Shown in pieces: positions 1-8,488 of a DNA stretch of 64,000 bases. Positions within the stretch are counted from its first letter, which is position 1, and every line of letters starts with the position of its first letter. The notes under the pieces were generated by a model. It ran no database searches and was not told the DNA's origin. It saw nothing but the letters and a program-made list of their open reading frames with translations. Made by a program: the position numbers and the translations under genes. Source of the stretch: Rhodocyclus gracilis (GTDB lineage Bacteria > Pseudomonadota > Gammaproteobacteria > Burkholderiales > Rhodocyclaceae); the NCBI RefSeq assembly GCF_009617575.1, contig NZ_WIXJ01000002.1, positions 310,001 through 374,000 on the forward strand, in the 5' to 3' direction.

Positions 1-180
1 AGCACAGTAGTCGCCCTGCTGCACGCCCAGTTCGAACAAGGCGGATTCAAACAGTGCGCCGTGCAGGGAAAGGTCGATCAGCGAACCGCGATAGGCCATG
101 AAATTGAGCCGCAACTCGCCTTTCGAGTGAAAGGGAAAGCGGGGAGTCCGGCGGCGATCATCCGGGAGCATGCGAGTCAT
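1..180 (-). CDS. PilZ-domain protein, N-terminal 60 residues (cut by window edge)
   Basis: Translating the minus strand from the ATG at 180 gives 60 uninterrupted codons running off the window. The start of a PilZ domain is visible: an arginine-rich RRRTPR segment at residues 9-14 (the RxxxR part of the c-di-GMP motif) and DLSLHG at 36-41 (the D/NxSxxG part). PilZ domains bind cyclic di-GMP. The gene lies 54 bases downstream of galU on the same strand and is probably part of the same signalling cluster. The ATG four codons in (residue 4) is an alternative start; neither has a strong ribosome site. The effector function of the missing C-terminus is unknown. Confidence 0.8.
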   Translation of the reverse strand, partial: MTRMLPDDRRRTPRFPFHSKGELRLNFMAYRGSLIDLSLHGALFESALFELGVQQGDYCA

Positions 181-234
181 CCTGAGGTCGTATAAGTCGC
201 GCCGACTATACGAGCCTTATGTTGCGATCTCTTG

Positions 235-1131
235 TCAGCCGGCCGAGACGTTCGGGACGTCCTCCGCCACCTGCGCAGCGAGGTAACGGGCAAACGCCTC
301 GCCCGTCTCGGGATGGCGCAGGCCGAAGACGACGGTCGCCTGCAGATAGCCGAGCTTCGTGCCGCAATCGTAACGGGTGCCGTGGTAGCGATAGGCGAGC
401 ACCTGTTCCTCGGCGATCAGCGAGGCGATGGCATCGGTGAGCTGAATCTCGCCACCGGAGCCGGGCGCCACCGTCTCCAGATGCGTGAAAATCCGCGGCG
501 TCAGAATGTAGCGACCGACCACCGCCAGGGTCGACGGCGCGGCGGCGGGTGCCGGCTTTTCGACGATGGCGCCGATCTGCTCGATGCGCTCCGCCACCGG
601 GCGCGACTCGACGATGCCGTAGCTGCCGGTATCGGCGCGCGCCACCTGCTGCACGCCGAGTACCGAACAACGATAGTAGTCGTAGGTATCGGTCATTTGC
701 CGGAGCACCGGCGTCGGCGCATCGAGGAGGTCGTCAGCGAGCAGCACGGCGAAGGGCTCGTCGCCGACGATCGGGCGCGCGCAGAGCACGGCGTGGCCCA
801 GTCCGCGCGCTTCCGGCTGGCGAATATAGATGCAGTTGATGTTCTTCGGCAGCAGATTGCGGACAAACTCCAGCAGCGCGTGCTTGCCGCGGCGCTCCAG
901 CTCGGTTTCCAGTTCGTAGGCCTTGTCGAAGTGGTCCTCGATGGCCCGCTTGCTGCGCCCGGTGACGAAAATCATGTCGGTGACGCCCGCCGCCACGGCC
1001 TCTTCGACGGCGTACTGAATCAGTGGTTTATCGACAATCGGCAACATCTCCTTGGGTGCCGCCTTGGTTGCCGGCAAGAAACGCGACCCCAGTCCGGCCA
1101 CGGGAAATACTGCTTTCGTTACTTTTTTCAT
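235..1131 (-). CDS. galU: UTP--glucose-1-phosphate uridylyltransferase
   Basis: GalU makes UDP-glucose from UTP and glucose-1-phosphate, the cytosolic precursor for exopolysaccharide, LPS and trehalose synthesis. The 298-residue product begins [20 protein letters not shown] and continues [16 protein letters not shown], the nucleotide-binding signature of the family, and its length is normal. I chose the ATG at 1131 because it aligns with family starts and overlaps the stop of the upstream GGDEF-EAL gene as ATGA, which suggests translational coupling. An ATG four codons upstream (1143) is possible. Coupling of a sugar-nucleotide enzyme to a c-di-GMP enzyme is the point of interest here. Confidence 0.96.
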   Translation of the reverse strand: MKKVTKAVFPVAGLGSRFLPATKAAPKEMLPIVDKPLIQYAVEEAVAAGVTDMIFVTGRSKRAIEDHFDKAYELETELERRGKHALLEFVRNLLPKNINCIYIRQPEARGLGHAVLCARPIVGDEPFAVLLADDLLDAPTPVLRQMTDTYDYYRCSVLGVQQVARADTGSYGIVESRPVAERIEQIGAIVEKPAPAAAPSTLAVVGRYILTPRIFTHLETVAPGSGGEIQLTDAIASLIAEEQVLAYRYHGTRYDCGTKLGYLQATVVFGLRHPETGEAFARYLAAQVAEDVPNVSAG

Positions 1132-3281
1132 GGTGTCGCCCATTCCAGAATCTCGTCCGCCGGCAGTGGCCGGCCAAAGTAGTAACCCTGCATGTCCTCG
1201 CATCCCAGATCGGCCAGCCGCCGCGCCTGCTCTTCGCTTTCGACGCCTTCGGCGATCAGGTGCAAACCAAAGCCCTCGGCAATACCGACAATGGCGTGAA
1301 TGATCGACGCGGCGCCCTGATCCCGCCCCAGATCGCGAACGAAAGACTGGTCGATCTTGATGCTGCTCACCGGAAAGCGGCGCAGGTAATTGAGCGACGA
1401 ATAGCGCATGCCGAAATCGTCGATGGCAACGCGCACGCCGTGCTGGCGAAGCTGCCGCACGGTGGCGATGACGTCCTCGGCATCGTCGAGCAGCAGGCTT
1501 TCGGTGATTTCGATCTCCAGACGGTCGCAGCCAATCCCGTGCCGGGCCGGCGCGGCGACGACGCGTTCGAGCAGATCCTTGCGCTCGAAATCGCGGGCCG
1601 ACAAATTCAGCGCCAGCCGCAAGTGCCGATGCCCGTCGGCGTGCCAGAGGGCCAGTTGCCGGCAGCCTTCCTGCAAAACCCAGTCGCTGATCCTGCAGAT
1701 CAGCCCGGTCTCTTCGGCCAAGGCGATGAAGCCGCCCGGCGCGAGCAGGCCCAGCCTCGGGTGCAGCCAGCGCAGCAAGGCCTCCATACCGATCATCTGG
1801 CCGCTGCGCTGGCTGAATTGCGGCTGGTAATGCAGTACGAACTCCCGCCGCTCAATGGCCAGCTGCAAGTCGTTCTCGAGGCTTAAGCGTTCGCGCCGCG
1901 CCTCGCTCATGTGCGGCGAGTAGAAGCCGAAGCTGTTCTTGCCGGCGTTTTTCACCTGATACATCGCCAGATCGGCGTGCGCGATCAAGGCCTCGACAGT
2001 CTCGCCATCGCGCGGAAAGACGGCGATGCCGATGCTGGCGGTGGGCCGAAATTCCTGTCCGCCGAGCATGAGCGGCGCGCCCACCTCCTGCGCGATTTTC
2101 TCGGCAACGCCGACGACATCGTCGGCATGCAGCAGATCGGGCAGCATCACCGTGAACTCGTCGCCACCGAGCCGCGCCAGCGTATCGCCGGCGCGCAGGC
2201 AGTGCTTCAGGCGTTGCGCCACCGTCTTGAGCAGCTGATCGCCCTCGGCATGGCCAAAGCTGTCATTGACCGTCTTGAAGCGGTCGAGATCGATGAACAT
2301 CACGCCCAAGAGCGTCGCGCGCCGTGCCGCCTGACTCAGCGCCAGCGCCAGACGGTCGCGGAACAGCACGCGGTTGGGAAGCTGCGTCAGCAGGTCGTGG
2401 AAAGCCTGAAAACTGATTTTTTCCTCGGCCCGCTTGCGCTCGGTGATGTCGCGCGCAATGCCGTACGTTCCCATGAAGCGCAGGGCATCGCGCGGCATCT
2501 CTGTTTCGTAGATGCCGGTGGCGCTCAACATGGCGACGATGAAACGATTGTCGACATGAACCACCTCGTCGTTCTTGCAGCGCAGGCGGATTTCGACATT
2601 CGCCGACGCCCGCCCACCGGTGCGGCGCTCGGCGAAGGCGTAACGCGCGCGTTCGCGGTCCTCTTCGTGCACCAGTTCGGTATACGGCTGCCCGACAAGC
2701 TCTTCGCGGCAAAAGCCCAGCAGGCTCTCGACGCGGCCGTTGACGAAGACAAACCGCCCGGCTTCGTCGAGCGTGTAAATGATGTCCGGCGCCTGCTCGA
2801 CGAGAAAGCGATGCAGACGCTCCGATTGCTCAAGGCGCGCCGCCAGCAGCGCATGGCTGCGTTCGAGGCGGCGGCGCTGCAAGGCGCGCTCAACCGCCCG
2901 CAGCAGAAGCACAGGATCGCAGGGCTTGCGCACAAACTCGCCGGCGCCGCCACGCAGGGCATCAATCGCCGAGTCGATATCCGGATCGGCGCTGACCATG
3001 ATCACAATGGCCGAGATCGCCCGCTGCCGCGCCCACTGCAAGACCGCCAGACCGGAAATATCCGGCAGCCGGATGTCGAGCAGCACCACGTCGAAAGTGT
3101 CGCTATCGAGACGCGCCATCGCCTCGCGGCCATCGGCGCATTCGACGATTTCCGCCCGTCCGGCAAGCAGTTCGCGGTAGCTGTCGCGCAGCCGCGCTTC
3201 GTCGTCGACGATCAGGATGCGCTGTACCGGCTCCTGCGCTGCGCCGGCAAAGTCGAGGCTCGAATACGGCAGCTCGCCCAT
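1128..3281 (-). CDS. Response regulator with PAS, GGDEF and EAL domains (cyclic di-GMP turnover)
   Basis: A 717-residue cytosolic protein. Residues about 19-135 are a receiver domain (LIVDDE at 23-28, phospho-acceptor D69 in [10 protein letters not shown]). A PAS domain follows at about 155-285, then GGDEF at about 290-455 and EAL at about 465-715. The GGDEF motif is intact (RLGGDEF, G372-F376), with an inhibitory-site RxxD (RAGD, 363-366) five residues before it. The EAL domain keeps EALLRW (E500), IEITES, IDDFG and AEGVE, so both synthesis and hydrolysis of c-di-GMP look possible. The gene starts three bases after the stop of the HDOD-kinase gene, a likely phosphodonor, and its stop overlaps the galU start. 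No transmembrane segment is visible. Confidence 0.95.
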   Translation of the reverse strand: MGELPYSSLDFAGAAQEPVQRILIVDDEARLRDSYRELLAGRAEIVECADGREAMARLDSDTFDVVLLDIRLPDISGLAVLQWARQRAISAIVIMVSADPDIDSAIDALRGGAGEFVRKPCDPVLLLRAVERALQRRRLERSHALLAARLEQSERLHRFLVEQAPDIIYTLDEAGRFVFVNGRVESLLGFCREELVGQPYTELVHEEDRERARYAFAERRTGGRASANVEIRLRCKNDEVVHVDNRFIVAMLSATGIYETEMPRDALRFMGTYGIARDITERKRAEEKISFQAFHDLLTQLPNRVLFRDRLALALSQAARRATLLGVMFIDLDRFKTVNDSFGHAEGDQLLKTVAQRLKHCLRAGDTLARLGGDEFTVMLPDLLHADDVVGVAEKIAQEVGAPLMLGGQEFRPTASIGIAVFPRDGETVEALIAHADLAMYQVKNAGKNSFGFYSPHMSEARRERLSLENDLQLAIERREFVLHYQPQFSQRSGQMIGMEALLRWLHPRLGLLAPGGFIALAEETGLICRISDWVLQEGCRQLALWHADGHRHLRLALNLSARDFERKDLLERVVAAPARHGIGCDRLEIEITESLLLDDAEDVIATVRQLRQHGVRVAIDDFGMRYSSLNYLRRFPVSSIKIDQSFVRDLGRDQGAASIIHAIVGIAEGFGLHLIAEGVESEEQARRLADLGCEDMQGYYFGRPLPADEILEWATP

Positions 3282-3284
3282 GGC

Positions 3285-5459
3285 CTACGCTCCCGCCGCC
3301 GGCAGATGAATGCTGAAGAGCGTGCCGCGCCCCGGCTGCGCCGAGCAGACGATACGTCCGCCCATGGTCGACACCAGTTCGCTGACGATCGACAGGCCGA
3401 GGCCATGCGCCCCGCCCTCGGCAACCTGCCCACTGCTCAAGCGCGCCCAGGTCTCCGGCGGCAGGCCCGGACCGCTATCGTGCAAGCGCAACTCCACCCA
3501 GCGCCGCTCACCCTCGTAAGCGCCAGGCACCAGCTCGATCGTGTAACAACCGCCTTCCGGCATCGCCTCGGCGGCGTTTTTCCACAGGTTGAGCAGGATC
3601 TGGATCAAGGGATCGCGCCGCGCCCGCACGCGGCTGTCGGCCAGCGGCAGATCAAGCTTCAGCTCGATACCACGCGCCGCAAACAAGGGCTGGCGATAGC
3701 CGTCGAGCAACTCCTCGATCAGGGGGCGCAACGCGCACGCAGCGTCGGCCTCGCTGCCCGACTCGCGAGTCGCCGGCTCGCCAATCGCCTGAAGGATGCC
3801 GGCGACGCGGGCGATTTCTTCATCGAGCACCGTCAGTTCGCGCAAGGCGGCGCCTTCGCCGGAGAGCTTGCGCTCCAGCAGCTTCAGGTAGTTGCGAATG
3901 ATCGCCAGCGGATTGCCCGCTTCGTGCGCGACCTGCCGCGCCCGCAGCCGATAACGACTGGCGAGCGCCTCTTCGTTCGCCTGCTCGCGCGCCCGCGCCT
4001 CGCGCGAAGAATCGATGCTGGCGGCGACGATGCGCGCAAAATTGCTCAGCCAGGTCAGTCGGCGCTCGACCCGTGGCCAGTGCGCGCCGGCGATGCCGAA
4101 GAGCAGCATGCCCAGACACTGGCGCCGGGCAATGAGCGGCACGCAGAGCAGACCGTCGCCACCGAGTGCCCGCAGAATCTGGATATCCGTCACACTCAGG
4201 CTCGCCGCGCTGCCGTCGAAACTGCACAAAGGCAGCCCCTGCAAGGCAGCCTGCGCCGCCAACGAGGGCGAGGTGACGAGCGAGATTTCGAGACGCCGCA
4301 ACAAGGCCGACTGACCGCCGACACGGCTGCCCGACAGCAGCCGATGCTCCGGCTCCACGAGCAGCATGCCCATGCGATGCAAGCCAAAGAGAATGCGCGC
4401 CGACTCGCGCACCGTCAGCATCAGTTCCTCGTCACTGCTGACGGCGAAGAGGCTCGCCTGCAACGGCTGCGCGAAAGCCATGCCCTGCATCATCTCGTCG
4501 ATGGGCGAGGCTGGCGGTGGTGGCGCCGCCTTGAGGCGAATCAGCGGCAGCGACACATCCAGCGCCGTGCCATCGACGCCGAGCGCCGCGGCGATGCCGG
4601 CAATACGCTGTCGCGCCTCGGTGCGCAGCGACGCGAGGCTGTCCGCCGGCAGCGCCAGCAGCGTCGGCGCGAACTCCAGCGAACTGTCGCCAGTCGCGAG
4701 GGCCGCATGCGCCGCCCAGAGAACCCGCGCCAGCGCCTCGGCATCAGCAATCCGCTCGACACTTTCGTGATGAAAGAGGACGGCATCGCCGAGCGCGGGG
4801 GCAATCTGCCACTGATCAATCAGCCACGCCCCCACCGCACCGTGGTGCACACCGAGCAACTGCCGTTCGGCGGCACACAGGCCGTCTTCCTCATGGGCCT
4901 CGTAGAGACGCGCCAGCAGGCCCGGGTATTCGGCCACGCCATTAAGCAGCACCAGCTGCCCCGTATCGTGCAGCAGACCAGCCAGATAGGCCTCATCGGC
5001 ATCGGCCAGACCGCTCGCCTGCGCGATGGCACGCGCCAGTTCAGCCACTTCGAGGGCATGCACCCAGAAGCCCGCGAGATCGCACTCGACCTGACGCGCC
5101 ACCTCGTCGAACGCCGACTGCACGGCCAGACACGCCGCCATCGAGCGCACAAAGCGCGTTCCCAGCACCGTCAGGCAGTCGTCGATGCGCCGAAACTCTC
5201 GCCCGCGCCGCAAAGCCGGCGCATTCGCCACCGACAGGACGCGCGCGCTGAGACCGGGATCACGCCCGATAAGCCCGGCCAACTCGGCGAAGCTCGCGCC
5301 ATCGTCGTCGGTCAGCGCCAGCACGCGCAGCAAGACCTGCGGCAAACTCGGCAGCGACGCACCTTCCAGCCGACCCGCAAGATCGGCGCCGATGAACCCC
5401 GTGGCGAAGGCGGCCGAATCCGGCGCACGTTCCGCCGTCACGGGAAAATCTGAACTCAT
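3285..5459 (-). CDS. HDOD-GAF sensor histidine kinase
   Basis: A 724-residue soluble kinase. Residues about 30-230 form an HDOD domain (LPSLPQVLLRVLAL, GLLHDTGQLV), a metal-free relative of HD phosphohydrolases that acts as a signalling platform. About 340-480 is GAF-like. The dimerisation/phospho-acceptor box RQVAHEAGNPLAIIRNYL lies near residue 515, and the ATPase domain has the N box NLWKNAAEAM, G1 DSGPGLP and G2 HGLGLSIV. It carries no receiver of its own; the next gene, three bases downstream, starts with one and is its probable partner. I chose the ATG at 5459 (MSSDFP) over an upstream extension to 5531, because the extra 24 residues look unlike the family. Confidence 0.9.
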   Translation of the reverse strand: MSSDFPVTAERAPDSAAFATGFIGADLAGRLEGASLPSLPQVLLRVLALTDDDGASFAELAGLIGRDPGLSARVLSVANAPALRRGREFRRIDDCLTVLGTRFVRSMAACLAVQSAFDEVARQVECDLAGFWVHALEVAELARAIAQASGLADADEAYLAGLLHDTGQLVLLNGVAEYPGLLARLYEAHEEDGLCAAERQLLGVHHGAVGAWLIDQWQIAPALGDAVLFHHESVERIADAEALARVLWAAHAALATGDSSLEFAPTLLALPADSLASLRTEARQRIAGIAAALGVDGTALDVSLPLIRLKAAPPPPASPIDEMMQGMAFAQPLQASLFAVSSDEELMLTVRESARILFGLHRMGMLLVEPEHRLLSGSRVGGQSALLRRLEISLVTSPSLAAQAALQGLPLCSFDGSAASLSVTDIQILRALGGDGLLCVPLIARRQCLGMLLFGIAGAHWPRVERRLTWLSNFARIVAASIDSSREARAREQANEEALASRYRLRARQVAHEAGNPLAIIRNYLKLLERKLSGEGAALRELTVLDEEIARVAGILQAIGEPATRESGSEADAACALRPLIEELLDGYRQPLFAARGIELKLDLPLADSRVRARRDPLIQILLNLWKNAAEAMPEGGCYTIELVPGAYEGERRWVELRLHDSGPGLPPETWARLSSGQVAEGGAHGLGLSIVSELVSTMGGRIVCSAQPGRGTLFSIHLPAAGA

Positions 5460-5624
5460 AGCGGCGCAAAGAGGGCAAAAATGGTAAAGCTCATGACAAT
5501 ACGATCCGACTGTTGCAGTTTTGCGGCACACGGCCTAGCCCCCGACACATTCCTCCGCCATCGCCTGTACCGCAGCAAAGTCACGCGCGCCAAGAGCGTC
5601 GTCAACGCACGCGAAGCCCGAAAT

Positions 5625-5647
5625 GTGGGGCACCGCCCCACTTTTTT
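5625..5647 (+). terminator. Intrinsic terminator or attenuator hairpin in the leader of the winged-helix gene
   Basis: A perfect 7-bp stem (GTGGGGC at 5625-5631 and GCCCCAC at 5635-5641) with a 3-base loop is followed by six T residues (5642-5647), the form of a Rho-independent terminator on the plus strand. No plus-strand gene lies upstream, since the neighbour is on the minus strand and reads away. The hairpin is therefore more easily read as an attenuator in the 5' leader of the gene at 5828. Structure is seen; function is inferred. Confidence 0.6.
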
Positions 5648-5648
5648 A

Positions 5649-5671
5649 TGCAAAAAGCGTTATTTTTTGCA
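5649..5671. repeat. AT-rich inverted repeat next to the terminator
   Basis: TGCAAAAA (5649-5656) pairs with TTTTTGCA (5664-5671) around a 7-base loop, directly after the T tract of the preceding hairpin. It could be an operator for a dimeric regulator, possibly the winged-helix protein itself, or a second leader hairpin. Confidence 0.4.
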
Positions 5672-5827
5672 GCAGAGGCGAAATACGTGCAACCGACAAC
5701 GCCATTGCCGGTCGACGCAGTTCGGGCGATCATTCGGGCGCGCTGCACTCACGTATCGGCCCACCGCCCGAAAGCACGGCCGGAACCGACACCACGAGAC
5801 GCGTCGCATAACGAGGAGGTGCCTCAC

Positions 5828-6469
5828 ATGTCAGCCACGCAACGATCATCGTCACGCTCCGCCGTTCCCGCTGTGGAACGCAGCCCCGCCATGCAGCGCA
5901 TCCTGCGCCTGCTTGGCCGCAAGTCGAACATGGCCGTCAGCGACATGTCCGCCGAAGCTTTCGTCGGCGCCACCACCCTCGCCTGCGGCGGTTACGTGCG
6001 GGCACTGAAGAGCGCCAAGCTCATCCACATCAGCGGCTGGCGCAAGACGCGCCGGGGCTTTTCGACCCCGCTCTACAGCGCCGGCCACAAACCCGACATG
6101 CCGCGTCCCGAATACGACGACAGCGAACGCAACGCACCGGGCATGGAACGCATCGTCAGTGCCCTGCAACGTCTCGGACCGATGAACTACCGCCAGATCG
6201 CCGATGCCTCCGGCCTGTCGCTCAACACGCTCAAAAACGCCGGCTACCTCGACGCCCTGCGGACGCAAAAGCGCATCCACATCTGTGGCTGGCAACGCGC
6301 GCGCAACGGCCCGATGTCAGCGCTGTACGACCTCGGCGCCAGCGCCGACGTGCCAAAACCGCAGACATTGAGCGCCGCCGAAAAGAACCGCCGCTGTCGC
6401 GAACGCAAACACATCCTCTGCGGCGACCGCAGTCTGCTGGCGCAACTGGGTGCCGTCGCCCAGCTCTGA
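5828..6469 (+). CDS. Unrecognised protein with two tandem winged-helix-like domains
   Basis: A 213-residue basic protein starting at the ATG that follows GAGGAGGTG. It contains an internal duplication. Residues about 22-94 and 106-178 both run from a helical MQRIL/MERIV segment, through a helix-turn-helix-like stretch (the second copy reads MNYRQIADASGLSLNTLKNA), to a shared strand-turn: IHISGW...LYSAGHKPDMPRP in copy 1 and IHICGW...LYDLGASADVPKP in copy 2. The C-terminus is rich in Arg and Lys (AEKNRRCRERKH). The pattern suggests a DNA-binding protein with both half-sites recognised by one chain. I do not recognise the family and assign no function. It is single-gene and flanked by regulatory-looking sequence on both sides. 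Confidence 0.75.
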   Translation: MSATQRSSSRSAVPAVERSPAMQRILRLLGRKSNMAVSDMSAEAFVGATTLACGGYVRALKSAKLIHISGWRKTRRGFSTPLYSAGHKPDMPRPEYDDSERNAPGMERIVSALQRLGPMNYRQIADASGLSLNTLKNAGYLDALRTQKRIHICGWQRARNGPMSALYDLGASADVPKPQTLSAAEKNRRCRERKHILCGDRSLLAQLGAVAQL

Positions 6470-6573
6470 CCTGGCACGGGTGACCGTCCAACAGCTACCC
6501 CGGCGACGTCTGCGGCACCCCCTGTATGGATTACACAAATCGCCGAAACCCTAACGGGATCACGGGCTTGCGC

Positions 6574-6579
6574 TATAAT
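6574..6579 (+). promoter_or_regulatory. Putative -10 element for mltD
   Basis: A perfect TATAAT lies 95 bases upstream of the mltD start in an otherwise GC-rich intergenic stretch. No good -35 box is visible at 16-18 bases, so this may need an activator. Confidence 0.45.
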
Positions 6580-6620
6580 TCCGCGCTTACCTAAAGTCCC
6601 TGTGCGACCTTCTGTCGCCC

Positions 6621-6644
6621 GTGCCGGCAGCTAGCTGCCGGCAC
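6621..6644. repeat. 24-bp perfect palindrome in the mltD leader
   Basis: The 12 bases GTGCCGGCAGCT (6621-6632) are followed directly by their exact reverse complement (6633-6644). It sits between the putative mltD -10 element and the start codon, 24 bases before the ATG. It could be an operator or a very stable leader hairpin (10-bp stem, CTAG loop). No T tract follows, so it is not a standard terminator. Confidence 0.65.
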
Positions 6645-6668
6645 CCCGGGACACAGACAGGATCGCGG

Positions 6669-8450
6669 ATGACGCTACGACTCACGCTTGCTGTTGCACT
6701 CGCCTGTGCCTGCATCAACGCGACGGCGCAATCGCGCAGCAACACGACCGACGACGAACAGCTGGCACTGTCTCTGTCGACCTCGCTTCCCGGCTTGCGC
6801 ACCCCCGAAGGCAGTCCCGCCCGCACCCCCGGCCTGCGTAACGAACCGGACTCGATGCCCGTCTTCGAGTTGTCGCCGACCCCGCTGTCGAGCGAAACCA
6901 TCGATCTCACCGCCGAACACGAAGACCTGTTCATGCGCTTGCGCAGCGGCTTTTCGATTCCCAACCTCGACAACGACCTCGTTCTCTACCACCAGCAGTG
7001 GTACCTCAACCGGCCCGACTACCTGCGGCGCATGGTCGAGCGCAGCCGGCGCTACATGCACCACATCATCGAAGAGCTCGAGAGGCGTGGCATGCCGACC
7101 GAACTGGCCTTGCTGCCGATGGTGGAAAGCGCCTACAACCCGCTCGCCTACTCGCGCGCCAATGCCTCGGGCCTGTGGCAGTTCATTCCGTCGACGGGCA
7201 AAAACTTCAAGCTGCAACAGAACTGGTGGGTCGACCAGCGGCGTGATGTGATCGCCTCCACCGCCGCCGCGCTCGACTACCTGCAAAGCATTTACGAGAT
7301 GCACGGCGACTGGCATCTGGCGCTCGCCTCGTACAACTGGGGCGAAGGCGCCGTCGGCCGTGCCATCGCCAAGAACCGCGCCAAAGGGCTGCCGACCGAT
7401 TACCAAAGTCTCACCATGCCGCCGGAGACGCGCAACTACATTCCCAAGCTGCAAGCCCTGAAAAACATCTTCGGCAACCCCGAACTCGTCCGTCAACTGG
7501 GTCTCGCGCCGCTACCGAACCGCCCCTACTTCACCACCATCGTCTGGCCGGCCAACATCGACGTCGACGTCGCCGCCAAGCTGGCTGAAGTGCCGGTCGA
7601 CGAATTCCTCGCGCTCAACCCGGCAAACAACCGGCCAGTGATCGCCGCCGATACGCCGCTGGTTCTGCCGACAAACAAGGTCGACACCTTCATGAGCAAC
7701 CTCGACCGCCGGCAGAGTAACGATAAACCCCTCTCCTACTGGCGCTCCTACACGACGCGTCCTGGCGAGAAGCTCGAAACGCTGGCGCCGCGCTTTGGCA
7801 TCACGCTGGAGAGCCTGAAAGCCGCCAATGGCATTGTCGGTCGCCTGCGCCCGCCCCCCGGATTCACCCTGCTGGTACCGGCGCCGGACGGCTCGGGCAG
7901 CATCGAACCGGCCGCCATGCTCGCGCAACCGCGCCTGCCCGCCGCCGACCCGACGCCAACCAGTACCGCGCGCAGCTACGTCGCCCGCAAGGGCGACACC
8001 CTCGCCAGCGTCGCCCGACGCAATGGCATGAGCGTCGCCGAGCTGAAAAAGCTCAACCGTCTGTCCAGCGAACGGCTGCCCCCCGGCACCAAGCTCACCC
8101 TCGCCGCACCGCCCGAACCGGCCGCCCGCGTCCGCACAACGCTTGCCGTCAGCAAAGCCGGAAGCAACGTGACCGACAAACGCCTGGCTGCCGCCAGCAA
8201 CACCCCCCCCGCCAAAGGCAAAGCGCAGGCTAGCGCGCGCAACGCCACCGGCAAGCCCACCGCCGTTGCCGCACAGGCTGCGAAAAAGCCCCGGATCACG
8301 CGCTACACGGTGCGCAAGGGCGACACGCTCGCCTCGATCGCCCGCCACTTCAAAGTGGATGCCGACGACCTGATGCGCTGGAATCACGTCTCCGCCAGCA
8401 CGCTCCAACCCGGACGCACGCTGACCATCCAGCTCGCCAGCAACGACTAG
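6669..8450 (+). CDS. mltD: Membrane-bound lytic murein transglycosylase D with three LysM domains
   Basis: MltD cleaves the glycan strands of peptidoglycan in the periplasm with formation of 1,6-anhydromuramic acid. The 593-residue product starts with a signal peptide (TLRLTLAVALACACINATA). The SLT goose-lysozyme-like domain spans about 130-280, with catalytic E153 in LLPMVESAYNP and the downstream SGLWQFIPSTGK and ASYNWGEGAVGR motifs. Three LysM peptidoglycan-binding repeats follow at about 360-405, 436-480 and 545-590 (the last two both contain RKGDTLAS). A Pro/Ala-rich linker of about 60 residues separates LysM2 and LysM3. The lipobox is weak (ALAC), so whether it is lipidated like the E. 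coli enzyme is unclear. I chose the ATG at 6669 because it opens the signal peptide. Confidence 0.93.
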   Translation: MTLRLTLAVALACACINATAQSRSNTTDDEQLALSLSTSLPGLRTPEGSPARTPGLRNEPDSMPVFELSPTPLSSETIDLTAEHEDLFMRLRSGFSIPNLDNDLVLYHQQWYLNRPDYLRRMVERSRRYMHHIIEELERRGMPTELALLPMVESAYNPLAYSRANASGLWQFIPSTGKNFKLQQNWWVDQRRDVIASTAAALDYLQSIYEMHGDWHLALASYNWGEGAVGRAIAKNRAKGLPTDYQSLTMPPETRNYIPKLQALKNIFGNPELVRQLGLAPLPNRPYFTTIVWPANIDVDVAAKLAEVPVDEFLALNPANNRPVIAADTPLVLPTNKVDTFMSNLDRRQSNDKPLSYWRSYTTRPGEKLETLAPRFGITLESLKAANGIVGRLRPPPGFTLLVPAPDGSGSIEPAAMLAQPRLPAADPTPTSTARSYVARKGDTLASVARRNGMSVAELKKLNRLSSERLPPGTKLTLAAPPEPAARVRTTLAVSKAGSNVTDKRLAAASNTPPAKGKAQASARNATGKPTAVAAQAAKKPRITRYTVRKGDTLASIARHFKVDADDLMRWNHVSASTLQPGRTLTIQLASND

Positions 8451-8462
8451 GCCGCCGCAGCG

Positions 8463-8488
8463 GCGTGCTTAGCGAGCGTTAAGCACGC
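8463..8488. terminator. Hairpin between convergent mltD and the ABC ATPase gene
   Basis: A perfect 9-bp inverted repeat (8463-8471 and 8480-8488, loop of 8) overlaps the stop codon of the minus-strand ATPase gene and lies 12 bases after mltD. It lacks a T tract; a role as a shared transcription-end hairpin is inferred from position. Confidence 0.45.

Larger units (their letters stand above)
5460..5827. other. Divergent intergenic region with two hairpins
   Basis: This 368-base stretch separates the minus-strand signalling cluster from the plus-strand winged-helix gene. No convincing gene was seen. It holds two adjacent hairpins (5625-5647 and 5649-5671) that lie in what would be the leader of the plus-strand gene. 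A good ribosome site (GAGGAGGTG, about 5814-5822) precedes the ATG at 5828. Confidence 0.6.

Noticed and set aside
1911-5453. A 1,180-codon open frame on the plus strand, antisense to the kinase and GGDEF-EAL genes
   Set aside because: It is a product of GC-rich codon bias opposite two genes with clear domains; its translation is Arg/Gln/His-rich and resembles no family.
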